From Dendrophyllia cribrosa (lineage: Eukaryota; Cnidaria; Anthozoa; Scleractinia; Dendrophylliidae), in the NCBI GenBank assembly GCA_024195265.1, contig JAJLRJ010000005.1, positions 16,629,036 to 16,693,035 on the forward strand: a DNA stretch of 64,000 nucleotides, read 5' to 3'. The position numbers and the translations under genes were made by a program. Shown in pieces: positions 1-10,751 of the stretch (within the stretch, counting starts at the first letter, position 1; every line of letters begins with the position of its first letter). The notes under the pieces were generated by a model. The model did not search any database and was not told the origin of the DNA. It was given only the letters and a program-made list of their open reading frames with translations.

Positions 1-247
1 TACAGAATGAGGTATTTTGAAGGAGGGTGTAACCCCTTGAAAGAGGTTACCTCTATTAAATGATCCCCAGAAATACATATTTATACATAGAAAGGATAGA
101 CCACCCTACACCAGAAACTCGGTGCCTTGCTGTGAACAGTGATGTGGGCTCTTCAATCCCCCTACCCTACTACTTAATAAGCAGCCCCCCACTACTTAAT
201 AAGCAGTATACTACTTAATAAGCAGTCCCATTTTCTTTTTTCCTCAG

Positions 248-2695
248 ACAAAGAGTAGGTCACATGGATAACCTTGATCACTGCTTCTGTATGTTTCAAG
301 TAATAAAAACAACAACGGTGATGGCGAAGGCTTCAGAAAACGAGCTGATGATGTCTACAACCAAGATGACAGACTCGTACACAGGGGGAAGGGGAGGGGC
401 AGTGAGAAGAGTTGACCTGATTGTAACTCCACCTAGTCAATTCCCATTTGCTGTATTAGGATGGACAGGCTCCAAGGTATGTGTTTGCATTAACATGACA
501 CTAGACTTCTCATGTGGCTAAACTGGGAAACATTTGTTTTGGATGGAAAATTTGAGAAGCAAGTTAGACTTTATTCAATAACATTTTCTGTGTGTCTGGG
601 ATACAAGATTTACCACAACAAAATTGGGTAATGTAAAGTATGTTTTTTGGGCAATTTTGTTCACAACAATGTTTTCTAGTTTAGCCAGGACTACACATGT
701 ACACTGTAGGTTGATTTTAGCCATGACTGAGGTCTTCACCATTTTCACTAGTAACACCAGGAACGCCGGAGAAGTTTATGATATGTACACTTCTTTCTTA
801 TTTCTAGCAATTTAACCGTTCAATAAGGGACTATGCATGGAAAATATTGAAAATCAAATTATCAAACCATGGAATGTGGGATCACAACCATGTGGTAAGT
901 TCTTTTGTTAGTCTTTAATCCTTTCACTCCCGGAGTCAATTATGAAGACATTTAATGTATTTCTAACTTTTGAGTCTGTCAATGAAATGCGATGCTGTGA
1001 CCATTCAATCAAAACCTCTTCAGCAGTACTTTTGCATGGTACCATTTGTTTTTCGATATTTTCAAATTAAATTAAATTTGGGATTTTTCTTGAATTCTCA
1101 TATTTGCCACTTTTTGGAGTTAAAGGGTGAAATTTTGAAAATATTGTATTACTTGTAAGGGCCATAAATTATAGCACATCTCTTTGGTTTTGCCAAAACC
1201 TTCACAAATGTATGTACTTACATATGAAGCCAAAATTACTCATGCAGCCAGGCCAGGATAATAATTTTTGTGTGTCTTTGTTGTCTGGTATGGACTTATA
1301 AGTGGACATCCTGGGATAAGCCCTGGAAACCTCTGGGCTTTTGCAAGCTATAACATCAACAAATTCCCCTGGTCTTTAACTTGATCAAGCCCTCGCCAAT
1401 TTTGAAAGTCACTCCCCACTTTCAGAACTGCACCAAACAACTGTACAATTTTTTGCACTTGCCCGATAAAGATTTGACACCCGCCCTTTAAAAATCACAT
1501 CATATCCATGACCTCTCTCATGTGGATACTTAGCTCTGTCCTTTTGGTGTCCACAGAGGTTCAACTGCATTTAACTCAAGTTCATGAATTATACATTACT
1601 GCATTCATTGAAGTACCTAAGGGGGTGTTTACATGACACCAGGGCGACTTTCGTGCCAGTGCGAGTTCACTCCGGTTCCCTCTTATGGCTCTACATTTGT
1701 TTACATGATACCACCACATTTGTGGTGGTATCATGTAAACAAATGTGGAGCCATAAGAGGGAACCGGAGTGAACTCGCCCTGGCGTCATGTAAACACCCC
1801 CTTAGTTTGTAGATTTAACATTATGTATAGGGTCATATGAATCGTATAATAAATAAAGACAGTCACTTTGAATCCTGCTTTTGAGAAAGATGTAAAGTTA
1901 TGTTCATTGTGTCATGAGCATGGCGCAATAATAAAAATCTGAGTCATCAGGAATCAAACCTACAACTGTCTGTACACTTTGTCCCATGCTTGTGACACAG
2001 TCAACATTACATCTTTCTATTTCATTACCAAGCTTTAAGTGCCCCTGTGATCAAATTTTTGATTTTCATTTTCTTACATTTTCGTGTAGAATTAGACTTT
2101 GTTACTCATCTTGCTAAATTTCAATTCATTATGAACATCAGAAGTCATTTTATTTTAACATTTATTTCTGAGAATTTACGGCCGCCATTAATCAACCTTG
2201 TTCCAAGGCTTGGTTGCGAATGGGATAAAGTGACGTCAAAGACTCAAACATACCTCACGGGTTTAAATTATAATAACAATAAGCATAGAAAATTGCACGA
2301 AGAACAAGTCCAAAGTTTTTGTTGTTTTTCGCGTGATTTTCAATACTTATTGTTATTATAATTTCAACCCGTGAGGTATGTTTGAGTCTTTGATGTCACT
2401 TTCTCCCATTTGCAAATTCTCGGAAAAAAATGTTAAAATAAAATGACTTCTGATGTTCGTAATTGATTGAAATTTGGCAAGATGAGTAAGAAAGTCTAAT
2501 AGTACACGAAAATGTAAAAAAACGAAAATCAAAAATTTGATCACAGGAGCACTTTAAAATTTACCATGCTTCTTTATCATGATATTTTTGTTTATTTCTT
2601 TGTAGCCTCCTCATCAAATAGAGGCAAAGTCAGAACAAGAGATATTTACTGCACTGAAACTTGAATATAGAAAACCAGAGGACAGGAATGCATAA
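248..2695 (+). CDS. Family X DNA polymerase (Pol mu/TdT-like), last three exons
   Basis: The 3' end of a gene whose earlier exons lie before the window. Exons are 248-476 (entered with 1 nt of a split codon), 808-894 and 2606-2695, each with AG/GT borders; the last two junctions are in phase 0. Translation shows RVDLIV, which matches the third catalytic Asp of the family X palm, then FAVLGWTGSK, the thumb motif of Pol mu and TdT. The tail EYRKPEDRNA before TAA matches the conserved C-terminal ending of that branch. Known members fill gaps during non-homologous end joining in the nucleus. The first exon has a long loop (MAKASENELMMSTTKMTDSY) between core strands. The last intron (895-2605) contains two foldback elements. 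The choice between Pol mu and a TdT-like paralogue cannot be made without the BRCT and palm exons. Confidence 0.85.
917..1140. repeat. Dispersed repeat, copy 1
   Basis: This AT-rich stretch shares long near-identical blocks with 6755-6897, for example the words CAGTACTTTTG, ATTTGTTTTTC and TTTGGGATTTTT in the same order. It lies in the last intron of the family X polymerase gene. A copy at two intronic sites suggests a dispersed miniature element. Clear inverted ends were not found. Confidence 0.5.
1617..1805. mobile_element. Foldback miniature element
   Basis: A near-perfect palindrome starting CTAAGGGGGTGTTTACATGA and ending with its reverse complement. The two arms differ mainly by a 17-nt extra segment in the left arm near 1650. 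The apex is CCACCACATTTGTGGTGG at 1711-1728. It has no coding capacity and lies within an intron. Confidence 0.8.
2035..2557. mobile_element. Long-armed foldback element with TTAA flanks
   Basis: The ends read TTAAGTGCCCCTGTGATCAA and the reverse complement of a near match (GATCACAGGAGCAC then TTTAA). Inverted similarity continues inward over most of the element; inner parts at about 2228-2285 and 2340-2395 (around CCTCACGGGTTTAAATTATA) also pair. Both ends abut TTAA, fitting a TTAA target duplication as in piggyBac or Kolobok groups. Apparent open frames here are arms read in the two directions. Confidence 0.75.
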
Positions 2696-5138
2696 AATCA
2701 GAATTTATTCACCACCACCAATACTTACAATGAGTTATAAATACAAAATTCAACTTCGTTTATCCATAGAATTTCTCAAATGTTGCGTTGCTATAACAAC
2801 ACTAATTATCATAATTATTACGTTATTACACTTTCATCCCATTTGAGTCAAGTTCCATGTTTTGTAAATAACATTTTATCACTTTTCATCCACTTCTCTG
2901 TATAAATTATTTTTATATTAAATTGTCGATAAATACATGTATTATAGGCCTATAAGGTGATTTTGCAGGCAAATTGCCTTAGGCTTCTTAAAATGTATTT
3001 TGTTTATAAATCAGACAGACTGCTGAATGAACCATCAGGAATCCTTGGTTACATCTTACTCTACAACTCCCCAAGTTAATTTTTTTATTAAGAGGCCATT
3101 TGGTGATAACTCTTTAAATTTGGCTGACAAATTGGCAAATCTTTTTATTAATCAGGTTGCCATGGTGACTTGGAGGGTTGATGTAGAATGCTAGTACACT
3201 GTACTTAGGACACACAATTCAGTGCAAACTAAGACATTAATTTTTTCATTGTAAATCGGTGCACAAGATCAAAATTGGTTGCACAAAAAGACACTTCTGT
3301 TTTAAATGTTTTCTTAAATTATTCATGTGCAATGCATTTTTTTTTTCAATCACATCACTTGTTACTAAGGTTTTCAGGAAAAACATTTCATTTGTTTATG
3401 TAATTATTAACCTTTCTCATGACTCATACAAGTTGTTATTAAAACTTTCTACAATTTTTGCCTCGAGGTTCACCTTTTCTACCAGTGATACTGAACAGTA
3501 ACTGCAGCACCAAACAATGTTTTTGTTGACTTGTTCAGATCTATGTCATATATATAGTATACAAATAATTTTATTTTGTTCTGTTAACATGAGTCAATAA
3601 ATTTGTTGTCTTGTAAGCAATAACCAGACTGAGATTATTTAACCAACACAGATAATCACACTAGAAAAACTACTCAGTAATACTCCTGGACCAATTCAAA
3701 CAACTCAGAAGTACCCATCTAGTAATAAAGTAATGATTTGATTTAAGGGCTTATTTACTTTTGGTAGCTCGAGGGGGGGGCGGGGGGCACTTACAAAAAT
3801 ATGCAAGTGTGAAAAAGCACTTTAATGAACAATAACAGAAAATGTACAATTTGTATAGTCAGAACAACAGGTCACATAGTCAATATAATTTGCTGTAATA
3901 ATTATTACATGTATACCTCAATGTCATCAATGTTTTTCGATAAAATATCTTTCTGGCATGGTACAGTATCGTCAACATCCAAAATTATAGGGGGCGCAAA
4001 AAACAACACTCGGGGGGGGGGGGGGGGGGAGGGGGTTGCTTATTAACAAAACAATTCTAAAGGGGGGCACCTATTGGAAGGAGGGTGCTAAATCAAATCA
4101 CTGCGGTAATATAATTAAATATATTAGAAAATAAAAACATTGTACACTGTACATTGTATATCCATTAATAACATGTTAACAAAATGTATTGTTTTGTTTC
4201 CTTACCAAGCAAGAAATAAGATAACAAAAAATTACCATTATGTAAGTTGTATGCATACTCTGTAGCAAATTAATAATATTGCAGTACTCCATATCCTTCC
4301 AGGTCAATTTTCTTTCTTGTCCCTCAATACATCTTCCACCTGTGGTGAGAATACAAACAATAACCAGTGACATTTACCGTAAGCAGTTGTAATGTAGTCA
4401 AGAAGATGGAGAAAATGCTTTACAGAAGGTAACTTACAAATTGTATCAAATTTTCTTGGTGGGTACAAATTGTACATTTTTTGGACATGTAGTTCTGAAA
4501 GTCACTTGCTCAAAATGTCGAGTGCTGTCAAAATTAAGTTTTCAACCCTGCAAGGCCTTTTCACCTTGCCTGCAAGCATGTCCCCTTGGGTTTTACAAGA
4601 TTGTATGAGGGACCTGAAGATTTGAATACAGTACAGATCGAAGGTAAGTGCATTTGCAGTTGCAGTTTTGAGCTGCAGTTACTTTGCCAAAACCTTGTCT
4701 GACCTCTTTGCGGTTTGAAAAAACTGCGGTAAAGAATAGGATGTGGTTGTGCTTGAATAACATTTGTTTTGAAGTTCATTTAGATTTAATTAACTACAAT
4801 AGGTGAGACGTGATGCTTAGGTGATTTTAACGTGATACATTTCATAATTTAAATTTGAAATATGTTGGCTGTAAATGCTGCTGTTGATTAAAGAAATAAA
4901 TAAAAACTCATTTCAAAATTAAGTGCATCACCTCAAAATTTCTTTTCACCCAATGCCTGCAAGCATGTCCCTTTTTGGGGGTTTTACAAGATTGTACAAG
5001 GGACTTGAAGATTTGAGTATATGTATAAAATAATGCAAGATAAGTATGAGTATCAAGGCAGTTATGTTTCCACACTCCTTGCTTCTTCCATTTGCTGGAC
5101 CAACAGTCAAGAAACCAGAACACCACCTTTTAAGGGGG
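2696..5138. other. Gap between convergent genes; G-rich tracts
   Basis: The 3' ends of the polymerase (+) and nicotinamidase (-) genes face each other here. AATAAA-like signals occur, for example near 3596. Two pure G-rich tracts stand out at 3771-3787 and 4011-4035; they could form G-quadruplex structure. A short open stretch on the minus strand near 4255-4345 was weighed and not accepted as an exon. Nothing else was recognised. Confidence 0.6.
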
Positions 5139-8100
5139 TTACATAAAGAGACCGCTACCTTCTCTGTGGAATGGGGGTCCCCTCCGAGGACAATAGTTTT
5201 GACTAAAATCAGTTGTCTTTAGGGCATTGCCACTGTCAGATATGATTTGAACTTTCCCTACCTCATTTGATTTCATTAAAATGATTCCACGTTTTGTGAA
5301 GTCTTCCTTTGTTTTTCCAATCCCATCAGATGTGACTCCTCTACAAGCATCCACTAAGACATGAGTTTTAAAGCCTTGGCTGCTTGCATCCATAGTTGTA
5401 TCTTTGACGCACACATCGAACGCCAAACCACATACGTAAACATCTGTCACTCCACGCTTTAAAAGGTCAACAAATAATGATGACTGTGTGCAATCACCGT
5501 TATCCCAAAACGCAGAATAGCAGTCCACACGAGGATTTGTCCCCTTTTTTATTATGATGTCATCATCAGAAGGAGGCTGTTGAAAACAGAAACATTTCTG
5601 ATCGGTATCGTTAAACCCTGCATTGTGATTACTGTTGTTTGGTGCAAGCAAAGTTCAGCATTTTCTTATCTGAAAACGTCTGACAATAATCTTAACTAAT
5701 TACCTCCTTAATGTGACCAACAATCCCCTTTTGGCATTGATCCCTGCAAGCATTCAATCTTTATAAATTTACCCCCAATAATACATCCAGCCAGAAAGCA
5801 TGATAAAAAAAGTGACAAAAGTAAGATACAAAATGCCAAACATTGAAACATCCTTCTTGTAAATCGAGAATAAAAAATTTTTCAATAAATTAGTTCTCAT
5901 AAAAGTGATTAGCATCTTCCTCTCAGTTTCTGCCGTCAATGTTTGCTCCATATTGTGTCTTTCAACCCAAGTGTACAACATGGCTACTGGTGAACATGAT
6001 GGGGGTTGATGAGATGCTAGTCCATCGCAAGGATAAGGGGAAGTCCCGGGGGGAGGGGGTACTCCCTATAATGGGCTATAAGGGGATGCTCCGCCCAAAA
6101 GGGGTACACATAATTGTGACAATGAAATTAAACAGTTATACAGTGCACAGATAACCAGTGTCTGTAATGCGAGGTTAACTTTGTATGAGAGCATGTCACT
6201 TGGGTCACAGGAAAGTGTCCGTATTAAGCGGGCTAATTTATGAGTTTTGGGACATACAAAACTGTCCGTAATAAGTGGGTGTCCATAATGCGCGGTTACA
6301 CTGCATATAAAAAGAGCCTTTCAAAATATATCAAACAGATGCACATAACGACTTTTTTACAGATTTTAATGTTTCATCTTAAGTGAAAAGTGAGTAAACG
6401 ATTGCTTTAGATTGCTTTCGTATCTATTGTTATCAGTCATTTATTTTATAGTGAGCTTCTGTATAATTGTTTAGTGCTCAGTTGTTGTTGTTGTTAGATG
6501 CCGTTCAACTGGTAAGGAGGTCCGCGTGCAATCATGCTGTTCACAGCAGAAGAGTACTTCCAATGCACCAGGATGCGGGGCATCCTTAAGTTTATTTCAA
6601 GGGTATAGTAAAGCAGATGCAGTGTTTCTTCTGTAGGTATATGAAAGGGGGGCTATTTTCAATGAAGGGTATATGAAAGGGTTACCTTTTCTGCCAAAAA
6701 CGGTATATGAAAGGGTAAGGGTTTGGACCTCGGGGCGGGGTATCCCGTACAAAACTTTGTTGACCATTCAAATCAAACCTCTTCAACAGTACTTTTGAAT
6801 GGTATCATTTGTTTTTCAATATCTTGCAAACAGAAATTTGGGATTTTTTTTGAACATTTTTTATTTTTGGCACTCTTGTGAGTTAAAGGGTTAAGCTCCA
6901 GCAGTTGTGTGCCACTTGGCTCATGATGCCTGCCTCTCCCTTTCTACCCTACCGCCGTCATACTACTCACCATAAGTCCTTTATGCAGCTCGGCACCCCA
7001 GCTATTCATTTCGCAATGTCTAGGCCACAAAACTTGATTAATGATGGGGATTTTGTCATAAACCACAACATCAAACAACTTTGATTTCTCAGCTGTAACT
7101 GGACTTGTGGAATGCAGTGGGTACAATGAAACGTTGTCGACAAAGGAGCAGTGATCTGGTGGATGCCAATCAAAAGTGTAGGCAACAACACTAAACAGTT
7201 TTTTTGACAACAAATTATTTATCACTGATACAACTTCTTCTGCATCTTCTCCAGCAGGGCAGTTTTTTAATGCAAGTGATCCAGTGATGAAATCATTTTG
7301 TACATCAACAACAATCAATGCTGATATAGGGTCGAGAACCTTCAAAGAAAAGAACACAACTTTAAACCTATTAAATTGTTTCCAAGAGTCTTTGTGCCTG
7401 CGGGGTAATTATTACAAAACAAAGGAGACAGCACTGGGTCCAGTTTAAATGTTTTTCTGACATTTCCCAAGTTATTAACTCAAGTCATTATTATGACTAA
7501 ATATGACCGCTGATCACGCTCCTGTATTTACATATCCCATACGGGAGTTGATGGACAGTTCCACCAGCTTGATAGAACTTTTGGCTGTGCACAGTACAAA
7601 TAAACAGACAGCAACAGATTATCATCATCATCAGTCCTTATCAGTGCCAAGGGACGCATAAGGCCTCATCAGCAATCAACAAGGTGGAAAATGGGAAATA
7701 TATTCCTTGCACATCGTGAATTCGAACCAATCATACCATTTGAATAAAGCAATTCTTTTAACCCATTCACACCTGAGGATTTTTACGTTTTTGAGTGCTG
7801 CTGTTCTAAAACACTGAAGGCTCGAGTTTACTGGAAACGTCATTGTGACGATCTCATTTTGCTTGGTTGATTTGCAATAAAGGGTCCAATATGAATTATC
7901 TACGATTTTTGGTAAGTTCACAGCCATTTTTCATCTTTAGTAGCTGCCTGGTGAGCATCATTAAGCTTGGAGGTAGTTCTGAGTCCACTTCTCAATGAAG
8001 CGAGTTAGGTGTTGTACTTCGTTTACGAATTTGGCTCGTTGCTCGTTGAACTGGAAAAATGGCCGCCTGGAAACGAAGTGGCTTTGGGACTCGACTCTGG

Positions 8101-10594
8101 ATGAATTTCTCGACCTACCGCGGCATATTTTGGAAGTTGCGACCACAGGAGAATACAACAAGCGCGAAATTTCGGCGGTGGGTCGGAGTGGCTGTGGACT
8201 TAGTATAAATATGTTATGTTTGGGGAAAGAATGGAACGCTGTCAAAATTTTTGGCTTTTTCCCAGCATGCAGTGCGGTGGTGATGTTGAAAATCGAGGCA
8301 AGGTGAGTATGCACTAGTATAAGAAGCTGTAGTTAGGCCCGAGCAACGAATAAGAGCAAAAAAATTCACTGCTAAGCTAGGACTAGGACTGAATTTTGCT
8401 GTAAATGTTGACTTTTGGGTTTGCCACGATGATTTGAATAAAAAAAACTAAAGGCAAAAACGTGATTTTTGTTGTTTTTCTATGACGTTAAAAACGGTAA
8501 TTTTTGTTATTGTCCAAATTCAAACGCTGATATTCTGCAAAAATCGCTGACTTTTTTGTGTTTATTGGGTATCTCAATTTGAAAGACTTTCTAGTCAATG
8601 CTCACAACTGCTAGTTAAGGCAATGTTCGCACGATTGAGAAAGTTACAATTTTTTAAAGCAGTGGAGTCTTGTATGGGCGGTTCAGGTGTCAATGGGTTA
8701 ATAAAGACACAAAGCGCAGATACAGTAAGTCAAATTTATTTACATGCAAATTGGTGATTTTGTGGGAATAAAAATCTGAACAAAACTGAATTAATATACT
8801 TGTAAGCTTGTTTTATCTCTGGTGAAATCCCATCCCGCAAGAACACTTGTCACAGCCATCAATTTCTATCCAGTTAAGGTGGCTGAACACAGTTTGCGCG
8901 CGCTCTTCAATTTCAGCTGCTTACGTGAGTCAGCGCGCGCAGAGTTTTGAGAAAAACAAACGTGGCGCCTGTTCAGCGATCATTTTATTTTGCTCAGCGT
9001 GGATCGCGAAAGTGTTGTTTTTCGTCTTAAAATCAAACAATTTGTTGTTCGTAAAAATGTCTGTTGAATCAATAGATAATATATAGAACCATTGAAGAAA
9101 TACACTGCCTTTTTGGTCGTTTTTGTCTTTGGATCGAGAACCCAGTCAAATGCAACGCATGCGCAGTTGACCAAAAAATTGTGACTGGATGTTTTAGCGA
9201 CTTTCCTCGGAAACGTGCTGATTTCTAGAAAACTACTCATTAGAATTTCACGAAATTTGGCACAATAATAGTTCCGAATATGCCGAACTCACCTGCCATC
9301 AAAAATTTGAAATCTAACAGAGGAGATTTTTACAAAACGCAAACATATTAAACCACAAATTACGGAAGATCCCTCTGTCAAAATTACATGAGACCAGTGT
9401 TAACATGCGAATATTTTTACGAGTTTACTGGAGACAAATGATGGACAAAATCTAATGACTAGATTTTCTGAAAATAAAAGAAACCAAATATTGCAGGCTG
9501 ATTTTCATTCCACCGTGTTGCCATGGCAACACCCTAAAAGCTCAACAAAAATATCAAAATATATAGTTTGTTGCTTAATCGTATGCCTCGCCAATTTTGG
9601 GCGCCCAGACGTTAGTGGTTTTAAAATGACAATGAATGACGCATAGGTATAGTGAAACTGTGTTCAGCCACCTTAAGTGTCAGGTTTATCACAAATCCCT
9701 AGCCCTTCGATGGGACATCAGATTACAAATAATCTGAAATCGGATCAAGTTTCACAACATTAATTTAATACTCACCGGTCGTAACCAATATTCCCACAAG
9801 GCTATACAAGAACTCTCTTCGATCCTTTTCTATAGCAAATAAAAAAAGTATCATGTTTAATTAAAGTTTATACACTAGTGTTTTTACGACTGCGTGATAA
9901 TCGAAATGCAATGATTTCTGACGTCTTTATAAAACAGAACTCACGCAATCGAAATCCCTTCAACCAGAAGTTTTTACCAGAAGTTTACTTGCTTAGTTTA
10001 TTTAATAAGCTTATATAAAAAAAACTTTGTAATTAATTTACAGACCACTTCTTGTTAACACCACATGCAATTAAAAACATATCGCTTAAACATTTAAAAG
10101 TTAAAGAAACCGCTCTTTTTTTATACTAACCAAGCAAACACAGAATTGTCGCCTGATTTCTTCTCTTTGCTCTTCCGTTAACACTCCTAAACCATCTTCT
10201 TCAAGCAGTAGTCTCAGCCAACTCTTGAATTCATTTTCTGGTACTTCTTGATACTTTGAATACTTCCCTATACCAATAAATTCCACAACATATAAACATA
10301 CAACGCAATTATTAGACGATACTGGCACAAGACAAGCCAGGACAAGCTCACTTCGTTCGTTAGAATCCACACAATGGCAAATCAATTCAGCTTAATCTCA
10401 CCTAGAGATGACCTCTTGAAAGAACTGGATATGTTCTCTCTGGCTGACTTTAAAATCTGCTCTCCACTCTTTTCATTTTGTCGGTATTTATCAAAGAAAT
10501 GACTAACTGTGTCAAGCGGCGCCATGTTCATTTCTTTTTTCGTTGCACTGTCACCGAATCCCGTGACAACCAGAACGTCTTCTTGACTCCGCAC
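5139..10594 (-). CDS. EF-hand nicotinamidase (Naam-like), five exons
   Basis: Hydrolyses nicotinamide to nicotinate and ammonia for NAD salvage. Exons on the minus strand are 10594-10402, 10267-10131, 9829-9776, 7339-6971 and 5576-5139; phases match throughout (1, 0, 0, 0), giving 396 residues. The N-terminal 128 residues correspond to the EF-hand-bearing extension of insect Naam-type enzymes. The isochorismatase-fold core follows. DVQNDF supplies the catalytic Asp (about residue 140), DWHPPDH the metal ligands (about 185-191), KGTNP the catalytic Lys (about 262) and GLAFDVCV the nucleophilic Cys (about 307). WPRHC and GAELHKGL are typical of the eukaryotic enzyme. ATG at 10594 is the first in frame; an alternative start lies 23 codons in (MAPLDTV). 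Introns 3 and 4 contain transposon remnants. The coding frame shows no break, so it is probably functional. Confidence 0.9.
6045..6765. repeat. Composite G-rich repeat block in nicotinamidase intron 4
   Basis: The block begins with GGGGGAGGGGGTACTCCCTA and ends near GGGGCGGGGTATCCCGTAC. It includes recurring phrases such as TATATGAAAGGG (three times at 6640-6715) and GTCCGTATTAAGCGGG / GTCCGTAATAAGTGGG at 6218-6280. It looks like a decayed dispersed repeat with another inserted in it. No coding sequence was seen. Confidence 0.45.
6755..6897. repeat. Dispersed repeat, copy 2
   Basis: Directly oriented relative of 917-1140, sharing ordered blocks such as CAGTACTTTTG and ATTTGTTTTTC. It lies in nicotinamidase intron 4, just before the exon at 6971-7339. 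Confidence 0.5.
7758..8701. mobile_element. TTAA-flanked non-autonomous DNA transposon
   Basis: The left end is TTAA then CCCATTCACACCTGA at 7762. The right end is the reverse complement of CCCATTGACACCTGA followed by TTAA at 8698-8701; 14 of 15 terminal bases pair. Open frames inside (100-117 codons on both strands) mirror each other and resemble no known transposase. It lies inside nicotinamidase intron 3. The terminal motif resembles that of the element at 12234-12786, so the two probably belong to one family. Confidence 0.75.
8874..9676. mobile_element. TTAA-flanked non-autonomous DNA transposon
   Basis: TTAA then GGTGGCTGAACACAGTTT (8878-8895) and a perfect 18-bp reverse complement (9655-9672) followed by TTAA. 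A second inverted pair, GCGCGCGCTC and CAGCGCGCGCAG, lies just inside the left end. The body encodes nothing recognisable. It inserted in nicotinamidase intron 3, about 170 bp from the preceding element. Confidence 0.85.
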
Positions 10595-10751
10595 TTCCGG
10601 TGCTCCCCAGTCCTAATCCCGGCCAGTTCCTCCGCTTTCAAAATGGCGGCGCTCTAAACAAGTGCAAGTGGTCGGGTTATTACCCCAATTACGACAGATC
10701 AGTGACAAAATTTAGACTTCTAGAGCGATTAGAAAATTCTCTGCAATAAGG
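10595..10751. promoter_or_regulatory. Short head-to-head promoter region with YY1-like site
   Basis: The 157 bp separates the start codon of the nicotinamidase gene (-) from the first ATG of a small gene (+). At 10639-10650 it holds CAAAATGGCGGC, an exact match to the YY1 consensus often found at TATA-less metazoan promoters. A similar site, CAAAATGGCGGA, is at 11132-11143. Use as a bidirectional promoter is inferred from layout. Confidence 0.45.

Noticed and set aside
1920..1990. Possible tRNA-derived SINE head
   Set aside because: Box A and box B promoter words could not be found with proper spacing and no cloverleaf was visible.
4176..4373. Minus-strand frame with CIEGQERKLTWKDMEYCN as a possible exon
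   Set aside because: It has an acceptor-like CCACAG but no partner exons in phase, and nothing links it to the nicotinamidase, whose stop codon is already accounted for.
7961..8314. Overlapping frames of 103 and 117 codons on opposite strands
   Set aside because: They lie wholly inside a TTAA-flanked miniature element and resemble no transposase; treated as chance frames.
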